Below, piece after piece: positions 9,154 to 21,116 of a stretch of 64,000 nucleotides of DNA; position 1 is the stretch's first letter; each line of letters opens with the position of its first letter. The translations under genes were made by a program, and so were the position numbers. The notes below the pieces were generated by a model, which saw nothing but the letters and a program-made list of their open reading frames with translations, did no database searches and had not been told where the DNA came from. The DNA comes from Pseudomonadota bacterium (GTDB lineage: Bacteria > Pseudomonadota > Gammaproteobacteria > Xanthomonadales > Wenzhouxiangellaceae): the NCBI GenBank assembly GCA_013285445.1, contig CP053448.1:1612001-1676000 (forward strand). The letters run 5' to 3'.

Positions 9154-12100
9154 TCAGTTCGCATTTTCGAAGCGGTCGTCAAAGATCATGTTGTTTCGCA
9201 CCTCCAGCATAATGGGTACGGTCACGGTTGGCTGCTGACTGTCGTTGGTCGTCAGACACAGGTCCGTCGTATAGCTGCCCGGAGCAAGCCCGCTGGCATC
9301 GAACTGCGCGAAGATGCTGTTCTGGTCGCCGGCATCGACCGTGCCGCCGGTATCGGTCAGCGACAGCCAGTCGGTTGTGGCCGGGTTGTAACAGCCGGGC
9401 GACGTGTCCAGTGACCAGGACATCTGGATGCCGCCGGCGCCGTTGTCGAGCACCAGTTCGCTGGCCGCCGCGGTGTCGACGACCAGGGCCGGGTTGAGCG
9501 CGGCCGGGCTGACCTGGGCGCAGGCGTCGAGTACGACCAGGTCGAAGTCCGCCACTTCGGTATTGCCGGCGCTCAGGCCGACGCCCAGCATCTGCGCGGA
9601 CGCGTGGCCGCCTTCGCTCACCATGATGTCGACCGGTGATTCATCGGCCGGTATGTCGAGCGTATAGAAGCCGCCGGCGTCGGTGGTGGTGGCGTAGGGG
9701 CCACCCAGCTGACCCATCACGTCGACTGCTGCGTTGGCCAGCGCAGCGGGGTTGTTCTGACAATGCCCCAGCGAGGTCACCGTGCCTTCCAGGGTGGCAT
9801 CCGGCAGGGTGCCGGTCACTTCCAGGTCGACCGGGATCGGCACCATGGCGGCGGCCGGGTCGTTGGTCGTCAGGCACAGATAGCCCAGGTAGTTGCCGTT
9901 GCCAAGGGCTGATGCGTCCACGCCGATGGTGACCGTCTCGCTGTTGCCGGCGGCCACGCTGCTGCTGTCGGGCGTGGCCGACAGCCAGTCGACGCTGGTG
10001 TACTCGCCGTCGCAGACCGGCAGCGGTGCCTTGTGCAACGTGATCGTGACATCGGTCCAGTTCATGGTGTCGTTCCAGGTGTGATCGAACTGGAACTGCC
10101 ACTGGCCCTCGTCGAGCTCGCCCTCGGCCCCGAAGATGTCGGTGCCGATATGGGTGCTGGTGTAGGTGCCGTCGTCGGTCGATCCGCCACCGTCGAAATC
10201 CCACGGCGGATTGCCGGTCTGATAACCGCCGACACTGAAACTGGCGCCTTCCGGTCCGGTGATCGTCAGCGCCAGATCCGAGGCCCAGGTGGCGGTTCCG
10301 GATATGCCGGAGACGGTGCCCTCGAAGGTGAAGCCGACGACCTGGCCGCGGCTGATCAGACCGGCGTTCGCGCTGTCGCTGTGACTGTTGCCGCCGGGCA
10401 GCGAAAAACCGGCCAGGTTCAGCGGCTCGTCCAGGGCCGGGTCATGGCTGTCGCGGGGCAGGGCGGCGGTTTCGAGCGCGTCGGTGAGCATCGACCAGGT
10501 CAGGTTGCCGGTACCGACATTGCCGACCTGCAGCGTCTGGTCGGCGCTGCCGCCGGCGTTGACTGCGAAGCTGAAGCTGGTGGCCGACAGATCGGCGACC
10601 GGCTCCTGGCGGGTGGTGAAGCTGAAGATGGTGCTCCAGACCCCATCACCGCAGAGGTTGTTGCCGGCCACGCGCCAGAAGTACTCGGTATCCAGGGCCA
10701 GGTCGCTGGCCGGCGTAAAGCTGGTTCCGGTGACGTTTTCATCGATGACGACCGTACCGAAGCCGGCGTCGGTGGCCACCTGGAGGCGGTAATCGCTGAC
10801 ACCGGTCAGTCCATCCCATGAAAACTCGGGCCTGAGCACCAGGTCGCTGGCGCCATCGGCTGGCGCGAGCTGGCTTGGGGCGGCGGCCAGGGGCTCGTCG
10901 AGCGTCAGGGTGAAATCGACCTGATGGACATCGCTGCCGTCATCGCCGGTCAGCGTGAGCGGGTATTCGCCGGTGCTGGCCGAGTCATCCACGGTCACCT
11001 GCCAGCTGCTGCCGCCCGGTGCTGCGACGCTGGTCGGCGTCAGCACGCTGCCGACGCCGGCCGGCTCGCCGCTGGAAGCCAGGCTGACCGTGCCGCTGTA
11101 GGCGCCGAGCGTGCCCACATCGACGGCGATGGCGGTAACGTCCGTGCCGCTGTCGGGCACGCACATTCCGGCCTGCTCGGGGTCGAGGCCGAGGGTGAAG
11201 GTCGGGTCGCCGACGATGCAGTTATAGCAGGCCAGGGCGAAATCCTGGCGGGGCGAACCGGGATTCCACGGGTCGAGGCCGTCACCGGCCAGATCAGTGG
11301 CTTCGACGGTGATCGCGACCGCGCCCTGGTGCTGGCCGGGGCTCAGGAAAACGCCTTCCAGGTTGTTCATACCGTCGGCGCTGCCGCCGGTCGCCGACCA
11401 GCCGTCACCGCCGATCACGTTGCCGAGATAGGTGCTGCCGTCGGCTTCGACCACCAGGTCGAGGTTGTTGACCCAGGCCGGCGTCGTGCCGCCGAGGCCG
11501 GCGCCGGGTGCGTCGGTCCAGGCCAGCATGATGCGGATCGGCTCGGCCGGGTTGACGGCATTCAGGCCCAGCGACCACTGCTCGCCGGCGCTGGTCAAGA
11601 CTGTTTCCTGGTCGGTCATGTAGACTTCCAGGCCGTGGTTCATGACCTGTTCAAGGTCGATACGTCCGTAGCCCTGGAAGCGGTCCGGACGATGGCCCAT
11701 GGTGACGCCGTCGGCGTTGGGGTTGCCGACCAGGTTCTGGGCTGCGGCGGTAAAGACTGCCTTGACCAGGGCCGGTGAAGGATTATTGCCGGTCTCGTCA
11801 AGGTATTTTTCGGCCCAGACCGATACGCTGCCGGAGACCACGGGCGAGGCCATCGAGGTTCCGCAGAAACTAGCCGAATGCGCGGTATCGGAGGAATTGG
11901 TGGTGCTGTCGGTGCTGCAGCCCGGCGCGACGATGTGCGGTACGCGGCGGCCGTCGCAGGCATTGCCGTGCCCGGAGTTTCCGGAAACGCGGAAAATATT
12001 GGCGACCTGCGTGCCGTCCGAATTCTGCAGCGAAGTCGAACCGACCGCAAACAGGTTCTTGGCCTCGTCGGGCGAGCCCAGCGAGCTGGGTGCGCAGGCG

Positions 12101-13482
12101 CCGCTTCCGTCACCATTGCCGTTCATGATCGACCACACGGCCAGTACCGGCTGGTCGCCGGCGGTGTCGGGATCGGCATCGCGGCTGATGAAGTCGATTT
12201 CCATGGTCGGAATGTCGTAGCCCTGCGGCGAGCCGGTCGGCCCCCAGGAGTTGTTGGTCAGCAGGGCACCGCTTTTAGCCGAGTCCTGGTAGATCTTGAG
12301 CATGCCTTCGGGCACCATGCCGCCGGGCCCGGAGCCGAGAAACGGCTGGTAGACCTGGGTGACGATACTGGCGCCCGGCGCCACGCCCTGACCGCGCAGA
12401 AAGCCCTGGAGCAGCGCGCCGGTGGCGCCGGTGCCGGCAATGGCGCCGGCGACATGCGTGCCGTGTGCGTTTGATCCGCTGCCGCCACAGCTGCCGTTGG
12501 TGCCGCTGCACGGCGCCATGCGGTCGGCAAGATCGACATGGGTGGTCAGAACCCGCCCGTCGACCACGCCGACGGTGATGCCGGAGCCGTCATAGCCGGT
12601 GTTGCTCAGCCAGGTGGCGTAGCCCGGGAAAACCGTGTTCGAGCCATCGTAGTTGCCGACCACTGACTGGTTGCTCATCTCGCCCCGGGGGCCGGCGTCC
12701 TGCTGGACGTACTGCACGGTAAAGACGGCCGCTTCCCGAGCCAGGTCCATGTAGGCATCACCGGGCAGATCCATGTGTACCACCCGGAAGTGCGTGTTGA
12801 GCGGCGTGATGGCGTGGACGATGCCAAACTGTCCGAGCGTTGACCTGAGCGTCCGCTGATCGACGTGCCGGCTGGCCAGCGCCATGGTCGGTCGCAGCGC
12901 CCGGTCGAAGCCGCGAAAGCGTGGCTGGACCCGCCAGTCCGGCAGCATCGGGCCGGTCCAGCGGACCGAGGATCTGCCTGCTGCCAGGCCCATCTGGTCG
13001 GCGCTGGCCCAGACGATATGGCTGAACGGATGTAGCGGCTGGACCAGCTGCAGGCCGGTGTTGCGCAACTCGGCCAGCCACTCCGGCCGGATCGGGCCGC
13101 TGAACTGGATGAGGTGGAAGTCGCCGGCCGGATCGGGGCGGTAATCGCCGAACAGCGAGTCGAGCGCGGCCTGATCCAGGGGGTCGAAGTGCTCATCGCC
13201 CAGCGTCAGATGGAAGGGTCGGTCAACCAGGGTCAGACGCAGCCCCTGGGTCGAGAGCAGACTGATCTGCTCGGTATCAAGCAGGCCCCACTGAAAAGCG
13301 CCGTAGTCCATCAGGGTGTCACTCAGGCCGGCGACGACGCGGTCGACTTCGGATGCCGTGTGATGTACGCGCGCCCAGTGGCGTTCGTCAGCATGAACCG
13401 GGGACAGCGCCGTCAGCGCAAGCAGCGTGAGGGCGATCATCAGGGCGGCTGGCACGGATCGGCCGGGGCGGGGTCGTTGCAT
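9154..13482 (-). CDS. Exported S8 subtilisin-like serine protease, multidomain
   Basis: Secreted endopeptidase of 1442 residues. The signal peptide (PAALMIALTLLALTALSPVHA) is followed by a long propeptide and an S8 domain with triad Asp308 (GVVDGRV), His340 (HGTHVAG) and Ser543 (GTSMASP), with oxyanion Asn in LTNNSWG. After it come beta-sandwich segments including a fibronectin-like domain (~865-965), the ~255-residue module shared with the downstream M14 peptidase (~970-1225), a carboxypeptidase-regulatory-like domain (~1228-1310) and a final beta domain. It ends MIFDDRFENAN. The start at 13482 has AGGA upstream; an earlier in-frame ATG adds 22 residues without signal character. First gene of a two-peptidase operon. 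Confidence 0.9.
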   Translation of the reverse strand: MQRPRPGRSVPAALMIALTLLALTALSPVHADERHWARVHHTASEVDRVVAGLSDTLMDYGAFQWGLLDTEQISLLSTQGLRLTLVDRPFHLTLGDEHFDPLDQAALDSLFGDYRPDPAGDFHLIQFSGPIRPEWLAELRNTGLQLVQPLHPFSHIVWASADQMGLAAGRSSVRWTGPMLPDWRVQPRFRGFDRALRPTMALASRHVDQRTLRSTLGQFGIVHAITPLNTHFRVVHMDLPGDAYMDLAREAAVFTVQYVQQDAGPRGEMSNQSVVGNYDGSNTVFPGYATWLSNTGYDGSGITVGVVDGRVLTTHVDLADRMAPCSGTNGSCGGSGSNAHGTHVAGAIAGTGATGALLQGFLRGQGVAPGASIVTQVYQPFLGSGPGGMVPEGMLKIYQDSAKSGALLTNNSWGPTGSPQGYDIPTMEIDFISRDADPDTAGDQPVLAVWSIMNGNGDGSGACAPSSLGSPDEAKNLFAVGSTSLQNSDGTQVANIFRVSGNSGHGNACDGRRVPHIVAPGCSTDSTTNSSDTAHSASFCGTSMASPVVSGSVSVWAEKYLDETGNNPSPALVKAVFTAAAQNLVGNPNADGVTMGHRPDRFQGYGRIDLEQVMNHGLEVYMTDQETVLTSAGEQWSLGLNAVNPAEPIRIMLAWTDAPGAGLGGTTPAWVNNLDLVVEADGSTYLGNVIGGDGWSATGGSADGMNNLEGVFLSPGQHQGAVAITVEATDLAGDGLDPWNPGSPRQDFALACYNCIVGDPTFTLGLDPEQAGMCVPDSGTDVTAIAVDVGTLGAYSGTVSLASSGEPAGVGSVLTPTSVAAPGGSSWQVTVDDSASTGEYPLTLTGDDGSDVHQVDFTLTLDEPLAAAPSQLAPADGASDLVLRPEFSWDGLTGVSDYRLQVATDAGFGTVVIDENVTGTSFTPASDLALDTEYFWRVAGNNLCGDGVWSTIFSFTTRQEPVADLSATSFSFAVNAGGSADQTLQVGNVGTGNLTWSMLTDALETAALPRDSHDPALDEPLNLAGFSLPGGNSHSDSANAGLISRGQVVGFTFEGTVSGISGTATWASDLALTITGPEGASFSVGGYQTGNPPWDFDGGGSTDDGTYTSTHIGTDIFGAEGELDEGQWQFQFDHTWNDTMNWTDVTITLHKAPLPVCDGEYTSVDWLSATPDSSSVAAGNSETVTIGVDASALGNGNYLGYLCLTTNDPAAAMVPIPVDLEVTGTLPDATLEGTVTSLGHCQNNPAALANAAVDVMGQLGGPYATTTDAGGFYTLDIPADESPVDIMVSEGGHASAQMLGVGLSAGNTEVADFDLVVLDACAQVSPAALNPALVVDTAAASELVLDNGAGGIQMSWSLDTSPGCYNPATTDWLSLTDTGGTVDAGDQNSIFAQFDASGLAPGSYTTDLCLTTNDSQQPTVTVPIMLEVRNNMIFDDRFENAN

Positions 13483-13595
13483 GGGACGTTTTCCTGTTGT
13501 TCTGTTATCGTCTGGGCGGTCCGGCTTGATCCCGGCCGCCGCTGGCATAACGGCCGATGTTAATGGAACCCGGCCTTTATTTCATCCCGACTTGT

Positions 13596-13611
13596 GTGAT
13601 CTGATTCACAA
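13596..13611. promoter_or_regulatory. Perfect CRP/Clp-type binding site
   Basis: TGTGATCTGATTCACA matches the CRP core TGTGA-N6-TCACA exactly, within a slightly offset outer palindrome ACTTGTG...CACAAGT (13591-13614). It lies in the divergent promoter region between the S8 and S41 protease genes, 114 and 100 bases from their starts. Relative to the TATGAT box at 13661 it would centre about 70 bases upstream of the start point, a class I activator position. In Xanthomonas the CRP homologue Clp activates extracellular enzymes; applying that here is inference. Confidence 0.65.
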
Positions 13612-13660
13612 GTTGATGACACCATGACTTTGTTCACGGGTTTGATGCGGGTTGGCGGGC

Positions 13661-13702
13661 TATGATATTTGGCCGCTGAACGAAGCGTTTTCCGTGCAGG
13701 AG
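13661..13702 (+). promoter_or_regulatory. Candidate -10 box and ribosome-binding site of the S41 protease gene
   Basis: TATGAT at 13661-13666 resembles a -10 element without a good -35, as expected of an activator-dependent promoter. AGGAG at 13698-13702 lies eight bases before the TTG at 13711 and is the main reason for choosing that start. Confidence 0.5.
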
Positions 13703-13710
13703 CCAAAGCC

Positions 13711-16700
13711 TTGAAAAAAACCGATTGCGTGCGCCTTCTTTGTCTGTTTGCCGTGTCCTTGCTGGCCTTGCCGGCTCTGGCCGAAACCCGGTTGCTGAGA
13801 TTCCCCGACGTTTACGCCGACCGGGTCGTGTTCAGCCATGGCGGGGACTTGTGGTCTGCCCCGGTCGATGGCGGGACGGCCTGGCGGTTGACGTCCCATC
13901 CGGGCCTCGAGTTGTTCGCGAAGTTCTCCCCGGACGGTCGCTGGATCGCGTTTACCGGGCAGTACGGTGGCGACGAGCAGGTGTATGTCATGCCGGCCAA
14001 TGGCGGCGAGCCGCGCCAGCTGACCTGGTATCCGGCGACCGGGCCACTGCCGCCGCGCTGGGGCTACGACAACCAGGTCCACGGCTGGACACCTGCGGGC
14101 GATGCGATCGTGTATCGTTCGCAGCGCGATGCCTGGGGTTCGTCGTCCGCGCGGCTCTTTACGGTCGGCGTCGAGGGCGGCCTGCCTGAGCCGCTGCCGA
14201 TGCCTGTCTCCGGCGCCGGGACGTTTACCGACGATGGCCGCATTTTCTACTCACCGCTGTTCCGTGATTTTCGCACCTGGAAGCGCTACCAGGGCGGCTG
14301 GGCACAGGATCTGTGGCTGTTCGACCCCGGCAGTAACAATGCGCGCCAGCTCACCGAGCATCCACGCACCGAAAGAGACCCGATGTGGATCGAAGGGCGC
14401 GGCTACTTTGTTTCCGACCGCGACGGCAAGCTCAACCTCTACCGCGTCGATCCCGACAGCCGCGAGATCGTGCAGTTGACCTTTCACGATGATTTTGACG
14501 TTCGATGGGCCAGTGCCGATGATGCAGGTCGCATCGTCTACGAGCACGGCGGAGTGCTGCGCGTATTCGATGTGGGTACGGGCGAGGACCGCGGGATCAG
14601 GATCCACGTACCCGACGATGGCATCAACCGGCGTGAGCGCGTGGTCGACGTGTCGGGGCAGATACACGGTGCGCGCCTGAGCCCGACCGGCCAGCGCGTC
14701 TTGTTCGAGGCCCGCGGCGATCTGTTCAACGCCCCCGTTGACCAGGGCGTCGCCCGCAACCTGACCGGGCGCTCGAGCGCCCACGACCGTGAGGCCGACT
14801 GGTCGCCGGACGGGCAGACTATCGTGTTCGTTTCCGATGCCGGCGGCGAGGAAGCACTCTACCGCGTGCCGGCGGACGGCAGCGCCGCGCCGAGGCAGCT
14901 GACCGCAGGCCTTGAAACCCGGTTCTATCGCCCGCGCTTTTCACCCGACGGCGATCACATCGCGATCTCCGACAAGGACGGTATCATCTACGTCCTGCCG
15001 GCCGACGGCGGCGACCTTGTCCGCGTCGCCCGCGATGAAGGCTGGCGCAACCGCGACTATGTCTGGTCGCCGGACGGCGCCTGGCTGGCGTTCAGCCTGA
15101 CCGAGCCCTCTGGCCTGCGCGCGCTTCATCTGTACAGTGTCGAAGATGGCGAAAGCCGCCGGCTGACCGAGGGCCTGTTTGCCGAGTACGGTCCGGCGTT
15201 CTCGCCGGACGGCAAGTTTCTCTACTTTTTGGCCGACCGCGAGTTTGCCCCGCAGATCTCCGGCCGCGAGTGGAATTACGCGACCAACCGGGTGACCGGC
15301 ATCTATGCCTTCATGCTCGATCCGGACACGGACAATCCCTTTGCGCCCGAAGACGCCGAGGAAAAGGGCCTCGACGCCGGGTCCGAAAACGACAAGGCCA
15401 ATGGCGACAAGGGAAGCAGTGAGGATAGGCGCAAACCGGTCATGATCGAGTTCGACGGACTTGCCGACCGCCTGCTGCGCGTACCGGTCGATGCCGGCAA
15501 CTACACCGGCCTCGTGGTGGCCGAAAACGGCATCCTGTTCGGCGAGTACGACGCGTTCTACTATGGCCGTGCACCACAAAACCCGCCGCGGCTGAAGCTG
15601 TTCAAGTTCGAGGACCGGAAAGTCGTCGATTTCGTCTCTGGCGTCAACAGCGTCGATGCCAGCCTCGACGGCAAGCGCGTGCTGGTTCGAAAGGGCGGCG
15701 CCTGGAGCGTCCATGAGATCGCCAGTGAAGGCCGCGAGCCCGAGGACGTGGTCACGGCTGGTCTGCGGATGCGCGTCGATCCGGTGGCCGAGTGGGCGAC
15801 CATCTTCGACGAGGTCTGGCGCCGATTCCGCGATCACTTCTATGTCGAGAACATGCACGGCTATGACTGGGAGGAGCTGCGGGAGCGTTACCGGCCATTG
15901 CTCGAGCATGTCGCCCACCGCAGCGATCTCAATTACCTGATGGGGGAGATGATCGCCGAGCTGAACGTCTCGCATGCGTATGTTTCCGGGGGCGACGAGG
16001 GTCTGCCCGAGCGGCCGCATGTGGCCTTGCTGGGTGCCCGCTTCGAGGTGGACGGAGAACGCTACCGCATTGCCCGTATTCTGGCAGGACAAAACGACGA
16101 GCCGCGCTACCGATCGCCGCTGACTGTCGCCGGCGTGGACGTTTCGGAGGGCGATTACATCCTCTCTATCAACGGCCAGGCGCTGACCGCCGGCGAGAAC
16201 GTCTATCGTCGCCTGACCCTGCCTGCCGGTCAGGCCGTGGCCCTGGCCGTTGCCTCCAGTGCCGATGGTGGCGACGCGCGCGAGGTGCTGGTCGAGCCGA
16301 TCGATGACGAGACTTCGCTGCATTACCTGGCCTGGGTGCTCGACAACCATCGTCGGGTCAGCGAGGCCAGCAACGGCCGCGTCGGTTACCTGCATATTCC
16401 GGACATGGGGCCCAACGGCATCCGCGAGTTCATCAAATGGTTCTACGGGCAGATTCGCAAGGACGGCCTGGTTGTCGACGTTCGCTCCAACGGCGGTGGC
16501 AACGTCTCGCAAATGCTGATCGAGCGCCTGGCCCGCAAGCCGCTGTCCCTGGGATACTCGCGCACCCAGCCGAACGTCGGCACGTATCCCAACCAGGCCT
16601 TCAACGGCCACATGGCGGCCATCCTGGACGAGAACTCGGCGTCTGATGGCGACATCTTCCCCTGGCAATTCCGAAATGCCGGCCTCGGCCCGCTGATCGG

Positions 16701-16983
16701 CAAGAAGAGCTGGGGCGGGGTGGTCGGCATCACCAGCCACGGCCCGGTCATCGACGGCGGCTCGGTCAACGTGCCCGAGTTCGGGTTTCTCAACACCGAG
16801 GGTGAATGGGTCATCGAGGGCGAGGGCGTCGAGCCGGATATCGAGGTCGAGAACGATCCGGCCAGCGTGATCGCCGGCGAGGATCCGCAGCTCGAGCGCG
16901 CCATCGAGGAAGTCATGAAGCGGATCGAGGCCGATCCCCCGCGTTTCCCGGAGCGTCCCGAGCCGCCCGTCAAGATTGACTAA
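13711..16983 (+). CDS. Tricorn-like S41 family protease, exported
   Basis: Large peptidase of 1090 residues resembling archaeal tricorn protease, which cleaves oligopeptides. A TTG start at 13711 gives a signal peptide (MKKTDCVRLLCLFAVSLLAL) and follows a good AGGAG. Two beta-propellers of PD40-type repeats (FSPDGRWIAF, WSPDGQTIVF, FSPDGDHIAI) fill ~25-640, then a tricorn core, a PDZ domain (~765-860) and the S41 catalytic part. Ser754-His755 (NVSHAYV) and the nucleophile Ser978 in NSASDGDIFPW match tricorn's Ser-His and SDGD motifs, followed by GKKSWGGVVG. Divergent from the S8/M14 operon with a CRP-type box between. Probably periplasmic or secreted. Confidence 0.92.
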   Translation: MKKTDCVRLLCLFAVSLLALPALAETRLLRFPDVYADRVVFSHGGDLWSAPVDGGTAWRLTSHPGLELFAKFSPDGRWIAFTGQYGGDEQVYVMPANGGEPRQLTWYPATGPLPPRWGYDNQVHGWTPAGDAIVYRSQRDAWGSSSARLFTVGVEGGLPEPLPMPVSGAGTFTDDGRIFYSPLFRDFRTWKRYQGGWAQDLWLFDPGSNNARQLTEHPRTERDPMWIEGRGYFVSDRDGKLNLYRVDPDSREIVQLTFHDDFDVRWASADDAGRIVYEHGGVLRVFDVGTGEDRGIRIHVPDDGINRRERVVDVSGQIHGARLSPTGQRVLFEARGDLFNAPVDQGVARNLTGRSSAHDREADWSPDGQTIVFVSDAGGEEALYRVPADGSAAPRQLTAGLETRFYRPRFSPDGDHIAISDKDGIIYVLPADGGDLVRVARDEGWRNRDYVWSPDGAWLAFSLTEPSGLRALHLYSVEDGESRRLTEGLFAEYGPAFSPDGKFLYFLADREFAPQISGREWNYATNRVTGIYAFMLDPDTDNPFAPEDAEEKGLDAGSENDKANGDKGSSEDRRKPVMIEFDGLADRLLRVPVDAGNYTGLVVAENGILFGEYDAFYYGRAPQNPPRLKLFKFEDRKVVDFVSGVNSVDASLDGKRVLVRKGGAWSVHEIASEGREPEDVVTAGLRMRVDPVAEWATIFDEVWRRFRDHFYVENMHGYDWEELRERYRPLLEHVAHRSDLNYLMGEMIAELNVSHAYVSGGDEGLPERPHVALLGARFEVDGERYRIARILAGQNDEPRYRSPLTVAGVDVSEGDYILSINGQALTAGENVYRRLTLPAGQAVALAVASSADGGDAREVLVEPIDDETSLHYLAWVLDNHRRVSEASNGRVGYLHIPDMGPNGIREFIKWFYGQIRKDGLVVDVRSNGGGNVSQMLIERLARKPLSLGYSRTQPNVGTYPNQAFNGHMAAILDENSASDGDIFPWQFRNAGLGPLIGKKSWGGVVGITSHGPVIDGGSVNVPEFGFLNTEGEWVIEGEGVEPDIEVENDPASVIAGEDPQLERAIEEVMKRIEADPPRFPERPEPPVKID

Positions 16984-17068
16984 CGGCTTTCGGTCGGAGC
17001 CGCGTTCACCCCGGCCGGGGAGCGAGTGCTCTGCGAAGCGCGGGGCGGGCTTGGGGCTGAACCGCTTC

Positions 17069-17143
17069 TGCGGTGGACGGGTGATATTCGCTTCAGTTCG
17101 ACGCGGTGGCGAGGCCTTCAGCGAATATCACCCGTCCACCGCA
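17069..17143 (+). repeat. 75-base hairpin element, copy A (24-27-24)
   Basis: Perfect 24-base inverted repeat (17069-17092 with 17120-17143) flanking a 27-base central segment (17093-17119). The arm starts TGCGGTGGACGG and ends ATATTCGCT. The central segment contains GTTCGACGCGGTGGCGAGGC and is almost identical, in opposite orientation, to that of copy B, whereas the arms differ. Pairing stops exactly at 24 bases on both sides. Confidence 0.9.
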
Positions 17144-17187
17144 ACCGCTCTGTGTCTACGACCCCATTCTTTTCACTTGCCACGACA

Positions 17188-17262
17188 GCTCTCGGCGCTG
17201 GTTGGCCTGCTGAGGGCCTCGCCACCGCGTCGAACCGAAGCAGGTCAACCAGCGCCGAGAGC
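17188..17262 (-). repeat. 75-base hairpin element, copy B (24-27-24)
   Basis: 24-base inverted repeat (17188-17211 with 17239-17262; 23 Watson-Crick pairs and one G-T) around a 27-base segment (17212-17238). Read on the minus strand the central segment matches copy A at 25 of 27 positions. The arms start GCTCTCGGCGCTGG and are unrelated to copy A except for the GCT/AGC next to the centre. Separated from copy A by 44 bases. Confidence 0.9.
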
Positions 17263-17281
17263 CGGCCCCCGACCAACACCC

Positions 17282-20194
<2,913 letters not shown>

Positions 20195-21094
20195 TCAGGT
20201 CAGTCCTTGAGCGCTTGTCGGAAAAAAATGATGATCGATCAGCAGGAAGGCAAACAGGGCCATCAGGTAGATCACCGAGTAGTTGAACATGTGCATGGCC
20301 AGCTGCTCGTTGCGAGAGCGCATGAGGGCGATGGCGTAGCCCAGGAATCCGGCATTGAGCACGAGCACGCCGGCCAGGTAGGCCAGGCCACTCATGCCGG
20401 TCAGCCAGGGTAGCAGGGTGACCAGCAGCAGCATGATGGTATAGAACAGAATCTGCCAGCGCGTGAACGCAACGCCGTGCGTGACCGGTAACATCGGCAC
20501 GTCGGCAGCGGCGTAATCGTGTCGCCGATAGATCGCCAGCGCCCAGAAATGTGGCGGTGTCCAGACGAATACAATCAGGAAAAGAACCAGGGCATACGGA
20601 TGCACTTCGCCGGTCACGGCGGCCCATCCAAGCACCGGGGGTGCCGCCCCGGCGGCGCCTCCGATAACGATGTTCTGCGGGGTGGCACGCTTGAGCCAGG
20701 CGGTGTAGATGACGGCATAGCCAATCAGGCTGGCAAAGGTAAGCAATGCAGTCAGCGGGTTGACCAGCACCACCAGGACGGCCATCGATACAACGGCCAG
20801 ACCCAGCGCAAATGACAGCACCTGCCTGCGGTCGAGCTGGTTTTGCGGTAGCGGCCGGTTGCGGGTGCGGGCCATGATTCGGTCGGCGCGTTCGTCCAGC
20901 AGATGGTTGATTGCCGCTGCCGAACACGCGGCCAGGCCGATGCCCAGGGTGCCCCAGACCAGTGCCGGCAAGGGAATCATGCCGGGTGTGGCCAGCGCCA
21001 TGCCTACGACGGCGGTGAACACGATCAGCGCGACAACGCGCAGCTTGCACAGCGCCAGGAAGTGCCGGATTTTGAGCCGGACTGAGTGAGTCAT
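20195..21094 (-). CDS. cyoE: Protoheme IX farnesyltransferase (heme O synthase)
   Basis: Integral membrane UbiA-family prenyltransferase that adds a farnesyl group to heme B to make heme O for terminal oxidases. 299 residues, about eight or nine hydrophobic segments. The prenyl-diphosphate motif is [20 protein letters not shown]; the second conserved region is [20 protein letters not shown]. It sits downstream of surf1 and the Sco-like gene with short gaps, consistent with cytochrome oxidase biogenesis. Also called ctaB; no heme A synthase (ctaA) gene is adjacent. Confidence 0.95.
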   Translation of the reverse strand: MTHSVRLKIRHFLALCKLRVVALIVFTAVVGMALATPGMIPLPALVWGTLGIGLAACSAAAINHLLDERADRIMARTRNRPLPQNQLDRRQVLSFALGLAVVSMAVLVVLVNPLTALLTFASLIGYAVIYTAWLKRATPQNIVIGGAAGAAPPVLGWAAVTGEVHPYALVLFLIVFVWTPPHFWALAIYRRHDYAAADVPMLPVTHGVAFTRWQILFYTIMLLLVTLLPWLTGMSGLAYLAGVLVLNAGFLGYAIALMRSRNEQLAMHMFNYSVIYLMALFAFLLIDHHFFPTSAQGLT

Positions 21095-21116
21095 GATGCA
21101 GGCAGGCGCGTGTCGA

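Larger units (their letters stand above)
16984..17281. other. Convergent intergenic region S41 protease/gcvP
   Basis: 298 bases with no gene. Contains a 12-bp palindrome CCCCGGCCGGGG (17009-17020) and the two hairpin elements listed separately. Both flanking genes end here. Confidence 0.7.

Noticed and set aside
14941..16740. 599-codon open frame antisense to the tricorn-like protease
   Set aside because: Composition (His/Gln/Val-rich without motifs) is that of a codon-bias shadow.
17144..17187. Possible att site or small gene between the two 75-base hairpins
   Set aside because: The 44-base spacer shows no repeat, palindrome or open frame of note.
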